A stretch of 64,000 nt of DNA. Source: Vandiemenella viatica. Lineage: Eukaryota > Arthropoda > Insecta > Orthoptera > Morabidae. Position numbers and translations under genes: made by a program. Under the pieces are notes generated by a model. That model saw only the letters and a program-made list of their open reading frames with translations. It was not told the DNA's origin and searched no databases. Shown here one piece after another: positions 35,285 to 47,560 of the stretch (positions within the stretch are counted from its first letter, which is position 1; every line of letters starts with the position of its first letter). The stretch lies in NCBI GenBank assembly GCA_031002005.1, contig JARYHS010008074.1, forward strand, positions 10,672,924 through 10,736,923. The letters are read 5' to 3'.

Positions 35285-37154
35285 GACCGCAGCAGAGGGG
35301 TCAACTACTGTTATACACATGTTGACCAGCATTACGTTTCCTTGTTCCCAGTTTCCTGTGTATTCTCCAAACTATATATCTCATAAACAACAGTTACAAA
35401 ATATAGAAACAATCGTTCATTGTAATTCATTATTGAATAGTATCAGCTTCTAAAATTTTCGCACTTGCGAAACTTCTGGTTGTATTCTGGGTTACCAGTT
35501 GACTGGTAACAATTTCACCCCTCAAATCAGTGCAGGTTCTTTACGGACTACTGTCGGAAGAGTTCACCATAGTATTAACATCAGAATGGAGTGAAAAATT
35601 TGGCCTACTATAATAACTTCAAGTAGCAAGAAGCGTATAAATCGCGAAATAATGATTTCGAACGTGTCCGCTAGCAATCGAAGCAGTTCGTTAATTACCA
35701 AATGTTTTAAATCCACGTCCTTGGATACTTACCAATAACGTTTTCGGTAAGAACATCAAACCAACGTTTCACCTGTCGTTTGAGTTTTAACAGCACCACC
35801 CACAGAATATTGCTATAGCTAAAAAGGCGTATTAGTTTTTGTTTTTTCCTGTTTATGAAACACCACTAAAACCAAAAGGTGACAACACTTTTGAAATTGT
35901 GCCTTCAACTACTGACCCCTCATCATGTTTTGTTTTTGTTTTGAAAAGAGTGTTAATTTCGCCTTAAGTAGCTTTCGTTATTAATGGTAGGTGAAAATTA
36001 GTTTTTTGACGCTAAAATACTGTCAACTCAGAATGCGTTGACGACATCTCATGTCACCGACAACAGTCATTTAGTTATAATTTTTTACATATGTTTCTAA
36101 AATAATTTTAAATGTGGTAGTAAGGGAACAACATGTCTTCATAGCACACCGCAAAATTAACTAACTTCAAAAATCTGCAATTATTTGTCAACGCACTCAC
36201 CTAAAACTATCTTTACATGGCAAATATTGATTTTATCATTAATAGTCAGTTATTTTAAGTGAAAGATGATCGGTATAACGTCTTCCTTTCTTTTGACGCT
36301 AGCGTTTCTTCAAAATTAATTTTTTGTTTGAAAATGTTAACTTTTAATGTTCTGTATGGACACGTAATTTCTCTTGAATGTTTTAAAAAACTAAAATGAA
36401 GTGCTTTCAATGTCTGCACAACTCTTTTATTAACGAAATACAATCCATATTTTCGTTTCTATAACGAATATGTTAAAATATGTCACGTTTTTTTGTGAGG
36501 TGGGTGAGTCTCAATTTTGGATATTAACATGAATGTACCACCTACCGGGTATAGTACTGTCTTGGTAGATGTGTATAATGGGTTGAATAAGTCGCAGGAT
36601 GAAATGTAGCGATGTGCAATTCAGGTCGTTCGGATTAATATGAGCATGGTAGTACCTGCCATGGAAGGCTACTTAGGTAATCAAGTTGGCTCATAAACTT
36701 AAACGCTATTATGATGTTAAATCATATCCGAAAGGTAAAAAAATGTTTAATATAAAGTGATGCTCCTCCCTATTCCAGATATGATCACAATTTACCATTA
36801 ATTAATTCGCCAAAGAATATAATCGGATACGCCAGCTTGGCTTTAGTGCTGCATTGCTCCAGTGTACAGTAAGAAACGAATGTGTACCTGTCCTGTACTA
36901 AAGATTATTGTACAAGTAACAAACTACATAGTGTATCGTCGGGTAACTATTGCACGAGATAACACATCTTACCGTTAGGTAGTCCAATCAGTCAGGGTGT
37001 GCAAGGATGGGAAAAATTTTATTCTTCAGGATTTTCAATGCTTTCAAAAATGTTAATTGAAAGACATTTATCGGCTAGCTACGCAAAATCATGTTATGAA
37101 GACGCATTTGGTTCCTCTTTTATTGCTTTAACTTTGTGTTGGCTTTCGCCCCGT
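35285..37154. other. No recognised gene
   Basis: AT-rich sequence with ORFs of at most about 62 codons. No repeat ends or motifs were recognised. Confidence 0.5.
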
Positions 37155-37350
37155 AGACGACAGGGTTATTAGAGATGAGAAAGGACTTGGTAGCATTTCG
37201 GCCTTCCCTTTTGAAGGAACCATCCCAGCATTCGCCTGGAGAGATTTCGAGAATCCGTGGAAATCAAAATCTGGATGCCCGCAAGGGGTTTTGAAGCAGC
37301 GTCTTTCCGAACGCGAGGCCACGAAGTTACCGCTCACCCACCACTCTCGA
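37155..37350 (-). repeat. SINE family 1, diverged full-length copy
   Basis: The minus strand shows the head (RC of gttaccgctcacccaccactctcg, a degraded A-box region), a mutated B box, and the core (RC of cattcgcctggagagatttcgagaatccgtgg). The tail region lies near 37,165 (attagagatgagaaagg). The 69-codon minus ORF here is spurious. Confidence 0.75.
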
Positions 37351-38955
37351 TTTCAAATTTGTAACTTTTAACGTGGCATAAAATGTTTGTTGTGGCTGCA
37401 CACTATTGAGGTTACAGCGCAAATTGTCTTTCTCTTCCCCCCCCCCCTCCCCCAAATCTAGTTTGAACGGGATTCATTGAATGAAAAACTGATCACTTCC
37501 TCCGCAGCGAATACAACTTCACCACTGCCCAATGTTGCCTTAAGAATCTCACCGCAAGAATCAGTTCGGTAATTACGGTTCTCAATATCATGGCCTGCCG
37601 TAGTGGTGAGTATTGGCTGTTTCCTGCTGCTGAAACACTCCTGCAGAGACGATGGGAGTAGAAGTATGTCTCTCAGCCAAGCCAGAGGCTGTATATACAA
37701 ACTATGCGGTGGTAAGAGCGTCAAGCATACATATATATATTCGAGCCGTGCGGTTTTTTTTTGGTTAGACAAAGCAATTAGGGTGAACTCTTTCTTAATC
37801 CTCCAATTCAGTCCTTAACACTCTTATTAGTATCTCGAATGGTCAAATACGCAATTTGTTGGCAACAAACCTATTTCAATTCATATACTCAGTAATGAGA
37901 CTTCTCCTTGAATTTCATACTCCGTTTTCTCTACATTTCATCATTCGACTAAGCAAATTAACCAATCTTTAGATCTTAAAAAGTGAACCACCATCATTTT
38001 TATTTCTTGATTGTGAATCTTTCACAAACTTCTCTCCCAGTCCATCATTTTCAAAACATGACTATTTTGTAATTTATGTTTGATAGCCATTCCCTAGATT
38101 CTATAAAGAAAGTCCTGTGTGCTTCAGAAAGTTCTTTCTAAGCACGAGGACACTGTTTGATACTACATAACTTATTTTTCTTCCAAAACGCGCTTTTCGC
38201 TACGGTTCTGTCTTTGACATCAGTTGCAGTTTCCCTGAAGTGTCATAGAAACTGTTAAATTTTAGATCCTGTTTGTTATTATTGCTGCTTTTTGAAATAC
38301 GCTAAAACTGTTTTTGAATTTTGTAAATTCTTTTTTTTATAATTATTTTCTGTATATGCAATAGGGTTGTAGAAGAATAGGAGAGACTACCTTAACCTCT
38401 TCCAACCAAATGTTGACCTTTCCTTCAGGTGGTGCATCCTGTTTGCACGGACAAGGTTCTGGAGACTGATTATTCTCGGTATAAGGAATCGCCCTTTGCT
38501 TGCCACCGATCTCCTGAAAGAAATGTGGAAGAATGGGTAACACCTACCCCTTGGGATTGGAAAAGGCTCCAAAAGGCGGATGTATCAGAATTTTCTAACG
38601 GCATGTGGATGCAGAAGGCAACGGAAAAACCACTGAATCAAAAGGGTATCTCAAAGATATGTAATAGTCCTGAATTATATCTATAATTAGCAGAGTTTCC
38701 GATGTTGCACGGCATTATTTCGGTTGATCTGCCCACACAAAAAAGTTCATAACAAAGGTAAGTTTTTTGCACTTGTGAATCAAATTTCACATCAATCTGT
38801 ACATTTGCTTTACGTATAAGAACGACTAACCCCGGGTGTATCAGAAGAGAGATGGGATTGGGGTTGATTTATTCCTGCAATATATTTTGCCACCCTATCA
38901 GAGGACTGGCTGCCAAGTTTCATCAAAATAACCACAGCGATTCGTCTAGCACTTG
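37351..38955. other. No recognised gene
   Basis: A C run (37,438-37,453) and AT-rich sequence. A frame at 38,429-38,686 (85 codons, Trp-rich) and minus-strand partners show no family I recognise; it could be an exon but nothing supports splicing. Confidence 0.4.
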
Positions 38956-39798
38956 AATTAATGACAGAGAAATTGAGACAATAATGATGAAATCGAAGAA
39001 TTAATTTATATATGAAAGGGGAGTCAAACCTAATAATCATAGATGATTGGAATGCGATAGTGGGAGAAGGAAAAGAAGAGAATAGGAAGTTTTGATCTAG
39101 GAAAAGTAATGAGTGAGGAAGCTGGTTGTTAGAATTTTGCGAAAAAAAAACTCATCCTGCCGAACACAATATTTAAGAATCATACGCGAAGTACACATAC
39201 TTGGAATCGATTAAGTGATACAGGTAGATATCAGCTATAATATATAATGGTCAAAAGTGGGTTCTGGATTGAAGTTCTAGACTGTAAACCATACCCTAAA
39301 GCTGTCTAATAGGATGAAGTGCAGGCTGAAATTCAAGAGAATAAAGAAGAAGTACAGCCAGAACAGAATGAAAATGAACAAATTGAAACAATAAGAGAGA
39401 AAAATTACAGCATTGTAGACGTTAGTCCAAGAAATATCTCTGAAAGAAGTTCAACTGTGTACGAATGGAATGCACTGAAGAAAAAAATAGATAAAGCTGG
39501 TAAAGAAACATTAGGTTTTAGGAAAAAAAACCTCCGATAACCCAAGACCACAAAAGTAATTTTGAAGTTGATAGATCAGAAGAGAGGCAAAAAATAAAAA
39601 ATATGCTCAGAATCACGCAGCAAGACAGCAATACAGCAATAACCAGAAAATGCAAAATAGCAAAAGAAACGTGTTTTCAATAAAATTGTGAAGAAGTTGA
39701 AAAGAAAATAGTTGTAGGTGAACTAGATGGGGTCTACAGGAAAATCAAACAGAATTTTTGAGAAATTATAAAAAGATGTATAAATATTAAAGCTGCTG

Positions 39799-40527
39799 AT
39801 GGGAACCTATAGGGAAATAAGGTGCTCCGACGATTGCTTAGAAATTCAGCGTGATTTGGATGCTATTTTCGATTGGTGCCGTAAATGGCAGCTTACACTT
39901 AACTGCAAAAAGTGCAAGGCAATGCGGATAAGTAACAAGAAGAATCAGGTTGTTCACGAGTACAAAATAAACAATTCACCTGTTGACACGGTTGATTCCG
40001 TGAAGTATCTGGGGGTGATAGTACAAAGCAACATGAAATGGGACATGCACATAACTTCCGTCGTAGGCAAGGTTAATTCTAAATTACGATTCATAGGTCG
40101 TATTTTGAGGAATTGTAATGCTCAAACAAAGGAGATAGCGTATAAAACACTAGTGCGTCCGCATCTGGATTACTGTTGTGGGGTTTGGGATCCGTATCGC
40201 AAGGTTCTGATTGACTCAGTTGAGAGGGTGCAGAGGAGAGCCGCTAGATTCGTGACTTATTGTTACAGCCCTTATGTAAGCGTCACAGAATTGATACATA
40301 GATTGGGCTGGGATAGTTTGGAAGAAAGACGACGTAGCTTGCGTTCGAATTTATTGGAGAATACGCGAAAAAATTTAAATTTCGAGTGCAATGAAATACT
40401 TCTTCCGCCAACCTATTTAGGTCGCAATGACCGGAGGGATAAGATTAGAGAAATAAGATGCCGTACTGATACTTATATGTATTCCTTCTTTCCTCGCACT
40501 ATTCGGGATTGGAATGGGCGGGTTTAG
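39799..40527 (+). pseudogene. CR1-like LINE reverse transcriptase, C-terminal part
   Basis: The 242-codon frame has no internal stop but lacks the N-terminal half, including the catalytic YADD box, which would lie just upstream of the truncation. Visible parts are DLDAIFDWCRKWQLTLNCKKCK (after-palm/thumb region), VKYLGVIVQSNMKW, LVRPHLDYCCGVWDP, VERVQRRAARFVT and a Trp-containing C-terminus (TIRDWNGRV). The first residues before REIR probably derive from the host LINE, so the Met at 39,799 is not a real start. It may belong to the same family as the 5' half at 14,245-15,791, which retains the parts missing here. Confidence 0.88.
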
Positions 40528-40606
40528 GATTGGTGCTTAGCACCCTCTGCCACCCACAATGTTTGTGATTTGCAGAGTATGGAGGTAGATGTAGATGTAG
40601 ATGTAG
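39815..40606 (+). mobile_element. CR1-like LINE 3' end inserted in the RTE-like relic
   Basis: An open reverse-transcriptase C-terminus (to 40,527) is followed by a short 3' region and a (GTAGAT)n tail at 40,585-40,606. On both sides the host LINE's protein trace resumes: ADGNL before about 39,820 and DRWKKYTHKLY from about 40,638. This defines the insertion. The left junction (39,803-39,825) reads sensibly in both elements, so a few shared bases may have guided joining. Microsatellite-like tails are typical of CR1-group LINEs. No clear target duplication was found. Confidence 0.85.
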
Positions 40607-41046
40607 AACCTCTTCTATGCTCAAACGACAGAGGTGATCGATGGAAGAAATACACACATAAATTGTATGGTGGGGATGAATGGAACAACAATGTACTGGA
40701 AAAATAACGTAATGTTGACTCTGATGAGTTAGGAAATCTTGTTTTAAGAGTGAAATTTGGTAGAGATTTGAAAGATTTGAAATCAAATAACATGGCTGGA
40801 ACTGATGAGATTCATGCAGAGATTCTGAAATCCCTAGGAGAAGAATGAATCCAAATATTATTCAAACTGATACTAAACAGTTAAGAATCAGGAGAGATTC
40901 CGAGTGATTTTAAGAAAAGTTTCATATTCACTATTCTGAAAACTGCACAAGTTGACAAATGTGAAAATTTACATAAGTCTAACATCACTTTCCTTTGGGA
41001 TAAAATATAGAAAATTATAAATGATATAAGAAGAGATTATAGATCA

Positions 41047-41220
41047 TTGCGTAGACTTCCGCCGTCGCTGGCCGTGTTGTCATGTCTGTCCGCATGGAGT
41101 CGTGTCAATTTTCCTGAAAGCTAACATTTCAGCCATCATTCTGAGGCTTTACCTAACGTAAATTTACTAATTTACGTTACGTTTCAGTAAATCACCCGGA
41201 CAACCAAGACAGCATGAGTG
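41047..41220. mobile_element. 174-bp insertion flanked by an 8-bp direct repeat
   Basis: ATAGATCA occurs at 41,039-41,046 and 41,221-41,228, and the LINE protein trace continues across the pair (RRDYRSL before, DQFGFKKK-like after). The insert is GC-richer than its host and contains a perfect 10-bp inverted repeat (AACGTAAATT, 4-nt loop) at 41,155-41,178. On the minus strand it has a gatggctgaaatgtta stretch like the tails of some Penelope-like elements. It has no obvious terminal inverted repeats. Its family is uncertain. Confidence 0.65.
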
Positions 41221-42255
41221 ATAGATCAGTTTGGGTTTAAGAAAAAACACGATATGAGAGAAGCAATTTTGGTTTTAAGATTACTTTAAGGGCGCATCAC
41301 GAGAAAAATGATATTTTTATGATATTTGTTGATTTAGAAAAAAGCTTTTGACAATGTTAGGTGCAACAAGATGTTCAAAATTTTAAATAAACCAGGTCTC
41401 AAAATATCGAGATAAAAGAATATAATCTATGTAAGAATCGAGAAGCTATAATAAAAGCAGAGGCTCGTGAGATACAGGCATCAGTTAAAAAGGGTGTGTG
41501 ACAAGGTTGTAATGTATTCCCATTAATATTCAGTTTGTATGTAGTGGAAGCACAAAAATAAAATTTTCATGTGGCATGAGTGTTCAAGAAGAAAAAATCA
41601 ATATACTAAGATTTGTTGATTGACATTTTCCTGCTATCAAAACAGACTGAGGATCTTGAAACGTTACCGAATGGCATGAAGAAAATACTGAGTGAAGATG
41701 TTGGACTAAATACTAATCAAGGCAAGACAAAACTGATGAAATGTAGCAGAAATGATAGCAATGATAGTAGATTAAATATAATAATAGAATGGGATGCAAT
41801 CGAAAAAGAATGTAAGTGAATTCTGTTACTTAAGAAACAAAAATACAACTGACGGCCGAGGTAGGAATAAAAAACAGAATAGCACTAGTGAAAAAAGTCT
41901 ATTTGAAAAAGAGAAATCTTTAAGTTTCCAAAATTGTTGTAGGGTACTTTTTAAAACTCTATGTGAGGAACACAGCACTCCACTTTCCGATAGCGAGTTT
42001 AGAAATATAAGAAAGAAGTAAAATCGAAGCATTTTAAATCAGATGCTAGAGAAGGATGCTAAAAATTGAGTGGGCAGTCATAGAACGAAATGAAAATATT
42101 TTGGAATGTTGAGTGAGGAAAGAAGCTTGTGAGGAAGAAACAGTAGGGGTGTTTAACATTTTAAGACATGCGGGATTGGTTAATTTGTTATTGGAGGCAA
42201 CAGTCGAAGATAGAAACTGTTGTGGAAGACAAAGATTAAACTGATAACAGCTACA

Positions 42256-44007
42256 ACAAAAAATGCAGAAGTAGTGGTGTTAGTTTAAGTTTCGCTTAGT
42301 ATTGTTTTTAACTTATACTTGTCTTTCGTGATTCTGTATCTTTATTAAAATCAAGTAATTCCTGCTTAGATTAAAAATTGTTGCACTGCATAGTTATTTG
42401 GCACATTTAGTCCCATCACAAATAATCAGAAGCGTTTGTTTGTTACCAAATGTAACTTTGGTTTTTTGTTACTTTTTAACTATCCTTCTTTTAACGCCAA
42501 TATTTCTGTTCTCGTACGACGTTATCCAAATATCAAAGTGATCCATACGTAATATGTCTCCCCGGCTATCAATCATCTCTTCAGTAAGCCGGTAGTGCAC
42601 TTTTGACAGTTTGCGTTTTCTTCTGGTTGGCAAGACGATACTTTTATAAAGTTTGTTGCAATATTGCTGCGTTCCTAACATTATGAGGTCAGTTAGAGTA
42701 GATATTTTATCAATCATGAGAGAATCTTATGAATTCGAATAGTTATTCTTGAGTTCAAATTAGTTCCTTAGAAACAAAGCCTTCTAAATCAAAAAAAAAT
42801 TTCCGCTTCTTCCAGCAGACTATTCTTCAGAGGTTTTCCTGTGAATTAACTCTTTATTGTCAGCTTAAAAGACGCTATTTACTTTTTTGTATGTTCCGTA
42901 TTGTAAGCAGCATTGGCGAGAAGACGAGGCTTCGTAGAGTTAATAAGTAAGTTATTTTATCTGATTATTGATGGTTGTAATGGCTATTTAGCAACTACGC
43001 TTTTTCATTACCACAAAACGTTTGCTGAATTTCTTGTCTTGTTCAATTTTTTAATCAATTGTAATGGCTTCAAGAAATAGCGCCAGGGGTAATAAAGCCA
43101 TTAAAGGCCACAGGGGTTAGTTGCCAGACCAAACTAAGAGGAAGCCATGTCATAACAAAGTTATTTAATTGGATTCATTCCACTACGTTAAAACTCTACG
43201 AGAATGTGGTACAACCAGTTGTTTCTGGAAAGAACGACGAGTTCCAAGTATTTGACCTGTATGATTACTAAAAGGACGGTCGTCAATCCAAAATATTTTC
43301 GTATTTTGAAAATGTTTCGCGACTGGAGCTAATCGTAAAGAAAAGAACTTTCCCGAGCAGTGAGATTAGATGCTGAGACTCAATGGGCGCCACGTTGATA
43401 GTGCGCCGATGGTTACTGAGTGCAGATCGGAGAACAAGGAGACACTGGTAATTCAACTCCTGTTCTTGTCTTCAGTGCAGTGGCCTTTGTATTCCACTTT
43501 AGCTGAACGTCAGTACTGACTCTAGGCACTGAGCCGTGGTACTTTCATCTCTACGCTTCGGGGATGCCCACACATACTGTGCTATTAGATGCAGGTAGTC
43601 GCAACGGTGCTTCTCACCGTCCAACAAGTAGATATTGTAATAAAAACTTCGTAGTCATCGGATTCATCAGAATGGTTATATACATTCTATCAGTCAGTGC
43701 TAGGAATTTCAGATATCCCTATAGAGAAAGTAGATTTATAAATTTAAAAATAGATATGGAATGATCGCTTTAGATGTGGGTAGCTTTCTATGAATTCTTA
43801 GGAATTAAGTACATATAGATGAATGTGGTTTAATTAAGAATTTCTATATTTTTCAAGTGAATAAATATTGCTTTTAAAGAAGAAGACCATTCAAATCGTG
43901 TGTAATATAATCAAAAACAGGATAATATATGGAATATTAATTGAAAGCTTATAATCATAAATGTTAGTTAAGTCATAGTGTATTGAGGACGATTATTCTT
44001 AACTAGA
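42256..44007. other. No recognised gene
   Basis: AT-rich with short ORFs only (longest 82 codons, 42,469-42,717 -). A GC-richer patch at 43,380-43,640 is unassigned. Confidence 0.5.
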
Positions 44008-44685
44008 CGACCCGTGCGAAAATTTCGTGAATAATAAGCGTTGAATAGTGAGATTTAATATGATGTCACTAAAGCTTAGTCATTACTCTTCATACTCCTA
44101 CTTCATTTATCGATTTTGGTTAGAAATCCACTGAGATAAATGACTCGAAACACAAAAAACGTATTTTAGAAATATTGAAATTTTTGCCCTTTAAGGGTCG
44201 AATTATGAAAAATTCCTTTCTTAAAATATAATGTTACCACGGCGGAGACCTTAGTCTTTAATATGATACCACATTTATCTATATCGGTTAGATATTAAGG
44301 GAGATAAATCGCTCGTGACACAAAAACGAACTGCAAAAATATTGATACTTTTGTCCTTTAAGGGTCGAATTCCGAAACATTTCTGTTTAATATATGACGT
44401 CACTAAAGCGGAGATCTTAATCTTTAAAATGATACTTCATTAAACGATATCAGATAGGTATCCAGGGAGATAAATGACTCGTAACACAGAAAACAGCATT
44501 TTAGAAATATTAACATTTTCGCCCTTTAAGAGTCGAATTCCGAAAACTTCAGTTCTTAAAATATGATTTGACCAAAGTGAAGCCCATAAGCTTTAAAATG
44601 ACACCTCATTCACTGATTTCGGTTACGTATGAAGGAAGATACAGGCTTGTGACAAAAAAATATCTTATAGAAATAATATATATGA
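44008..44685 (+). repeat. Dispersed element with internal tandem repeats, copy 2
   Basis: It opens with the same CGACCCGTGCGAAAATTTCG (44,008-44,027) and closes with the same GAAATAATATATATGA (44,670-44,685) as the copy at 32,061. Inside are about four units of roughly 166-169 bp. Their marker words are ccctttaag at about 44,188, 44,354 and 44,522, each followed by gtcgaatt..., aaaatatga and ggagacctta-type stretches. This copy lacks the extra 0.45 kb seen near the start of copy 1. It is non-coding and AT-rich. Confidence 0.78.
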
Positions 44686-46680
44686 TGATAACGTGTGATT
44701 TTGTAAAGGTTTTAATTGTTTTCGTACTATTTTAAGTGTCAGAGTAATTTTTGACTCACGAGAAAGGTTGGGCGGCACCTTTGTTGCTTTCTCGATGTTT
44801 CTCTAGTGGCTATTTTAGCTCGCGGAGATGGCGAGCGCCAGAAGCTGCAAGAGTTGTTTTGAAGAAGTTTGAGTAGTGTTTTTCAAGTTTAGTAGCAGAT
44901 ATTTTTGCTGGAGTTTTGTAATGTGCTTAGTATCTTTGGACAAAGTTAATGCCCTATCAGCGTATTTCGACGAAACAAAAACTGCTTAATCAACAATGAA
45001 GAAATGTTACTTGTCATCCTTTGGTGAAAGGTAAATTTGCCTGACAGTCTGACTACAGTAACCTAGACTAATTAATTCATTAAGTTGCATTCATTATCTG
45101 AATACCTGTCCGGAGAGAAGCGTGGCATGTGGTTGGAATTAATTAAATTAAATGGAAGATTCGCAGGTTTTCTGCTCTCCGGAATACAGAATAAACTGGT
45201 AAAATGCCGTGTGTGGGATTTATAATGAACAAAATGGTAGAGAAAAGGAAACGTTATCGTAAACACTTTGATAAAGTCTGCACCAACCATATGTACAAAA
45301 TATTATTCGTCATACATATTCCAAAGACACTAACAAATAAAATTATAATTCCCGTATGGCAAGTTAGCCTAATGCTTTAAGAATATATTTTTCAACTTTC
45401 ATAACATCTGGCCAAACTATTTTAAGATACTAGCGCCACACCGAAGCGATAAAAATTTTGGTTGTTGTAAAAGGCGCCGAGGTTCATTCAGATTACAATT
45501 TCAGTTTTTATTGAGGAACATGAATTCGACATTTCGACAGGCCTGTCATTTTAAGGAATACGCAAGAATCTGGGTACCTATATTCAAGGCTATCCGTAGC
45601 ATAAATGCTCTTCTGGTGTAAGCTACAAATGCATAAACTCATTTATTTTCCGGTGATGACATTTGCGTACTCACGTTCAATTAAAAAAACTTACATTAAG
45701 CGATAGCTAAATTAGTTCCAGACGATGCGACTTTGGTAATAACATACGACCTTCCGGCCATATGAAGCATGCGGTTAACAAAAACTGTTCGTCATCAGAA
45801 GATGAGACTTTCAACTAATATGTGGACCCGTTCAGACTGACAAGACAACCTAACATTGTTGCTCGTTTTATCCACGATTTCCTGGATCATTTTAAGATCG
45901 AACTTGATATAATTTCACGTCAACGTACTGTCAATTATAGGTTCACCTGACAATTTTCCACAGATTCTGAGCGAATTTAGTAGCTTTTCGCTGGCGATTA
46001 AGTATCGCGCGAGTGAGTGAGTCGGAGCTGAGGCAATGAGACACGGCTCGTGAACTCACACGCTCAACGAACTTTCACACTTTGCGTTAGATAATTAAAT
46101 TATAGTTTCAGGACTCTGTACTGATATTGTAGAGACTTAATTGAATAACCAGTTCCTACATGCTGTAGTGCTATTTCTAGTTTGCTGGCTCTCTGAATTC
46201 TCATTTTGGAGCTTTCTTTATCATTCCTTGAGTCATATGCAATTAAGCATGAAACTTGGCTCCAGTCATTCAATAAATGTATTGGATGCGCCATATCTTT
46301 CTCTTCTTCCTACACCTTCTTTTACCCTCACATTACTATATTTCCTCTTTTCACTTATTTCCAAATGAATTCGAAATATAAGAACCACAATTATCATTCA
46401 TGCTGCGGTGTCTGCTTTTAGGAAAAATAACTTCTCAATCATACTGTTTTTACAATTTAAAAAGAAATTATAAACTTTGGATATTGTGAATCTTTGACTA
46501 GTCACATCACATATTATGGGAATAAATAGGATGACTGAAAAGTGGGTGTACAATTTATTAAAACTTGAGCATGTTGAAATTGCGCAAACATAAAGTTTGT
46601 TTTATTAAGATATGAACAATTACATATCGTTGATTTTCTTTAATTTTAAACAGTTAGAGGAATATCTAAGGGTCGATCAC
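44686..46680. other. No recognised gene; possible Penelope-like tail
   Basis: Near 45,505-45,560 the minus strand reads gacaggcctgtcgaaatgtcg followed by an AATAAAAACTG-type end, resembling tails of Penelope-like elements (GACAGG/CCTGTC stem before GAAA). No coding part accompanies it. The rest is AT-rich without features. Confidence 0.35.
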
Positions 46681-47560
46681 TGGGTAGAACAGATTGCATA
46701 AGTTCAGCCGTGAACGCAGATTTTACCGTTCGACCGCTGGAGAGATCGGAGGACGCCGAACAGGATGGCGCTGCAGGGGTCACCACTTCCGAAGCCGCGT
46801 CGTACGGCGGTCAGACCTCGGTGAAGGCTACTTGTCGCTGCATCAGCTCATGGTGCGAAACAGAATCTCCATCGTTGCTCCTCTGCACCGAGGAGAACTC
46901 TGTACACTTCGCCCTGCGAAGTGGCGTCCGACCGTTGGCGAATTACAGCGCAGCCTGCCAAGGTAGCGGCATCTGATAGGCTCACAGATCAAACACAAAA
47001 CACCACAACGTCAATAAATTGTTTCCAGCTTCTCTATTGGCTGGATCGTCTCCCACCACTTTCCGAAACCGCCTCTTTACTAATAAACGGCATTAAGGTC
47101 TATTTTCTGTCGCCGGCATCAGTTAACGGTATATTTCGGGTATTTTACGAAGCGTCCCCAAATGGGAAGCGAGCCTTAGTTATTTATGGTGGGCAATAAA
47201 CCAACGGAATGTCCAAGTCAGGTAGAAAGTTTTAGTCACCCACAGGGAGTGTAAATCTGGACGCTTTGATGCTTCATAAATAACTGTCTGTCTGACTTGC
47301 CACACCGCCAACATTCACTCACTGGGAACACTGTACAATGCATAGGTGTTCTTTCAGCTATCTACTATTTCCACGGAGATGGAGCTCCGCACTGCAAATT
47401 GACCTTCGATGGAGACGACGAGGTCCTCTGGACAGAGTTGCTGACGTCTTAGCTTCGACGAAAATCCTCGGCCTCGTCAGCGATCAAATCCCTGTCATCT
47501 GGGACACTGTCAGCATTCAGCGCTGCCGCCAGCAAATTATTTAACCAAGCTAATTTTATA
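46681..47560. other. GC-rich island of unknown nature
   Basis: It stands out from the AT-rich surroundings and contains overlapping open frames of 66-92 codons in all plus frames (46,694-46,966, 46,710-46,976, 46,921-47,199, 47,338-47,544). None has a recognised motif, and several being open at once argues that GC content, not coding, explains them. An exon, a promoter-type island or an old element are possible. Confidence 0.35.

Larger units (their letters stand above)
38956..42255 (+). mobile_element. RTE-like LINE relic, interrupted by two later insertions
   Basis: Protein-level traces run in the expected order. An endonuclease trace lies near 39,040-39,080 (IIIDDWNAIVGEGKEEN). A connecting region is open at 39,319-39,540 (ALKKKIDKAGKETLGFRKKN). 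Reverse-transcriptase traces follow: GTDEIHAEILKSLGEE at about 40,800, FVDLEKS at about 41,325, QGCNVFPLIFSLYVVEA at about 41,505, and a mutated FADD box near 41,605. After these comes the open segment 41,613-41,819, and the C-terminal tail is at 42,050-42,240 (HAGLVNLLLEATVEDRNC). Many stops and frameshifts are present. It is split by a CR1-like fragment (about 39,815-40,606) and by a 174-bp insertion (41,047-41,220). When active, such elements copy themselves and sometimes SINEs. Confidence 0.8.

Noticed and set aside
34120..35453. Four frames of about 374-410 codons on both strands
   Set aside because: They consist almost entirely of unknown residues translated from the 1,000-N gap.
38429..38686. 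Trp-rich 85-codon ORF as a host exon
   Set aside because: I see no recognisable domain or convincing splice partners, so it is left as unassigned sequence.
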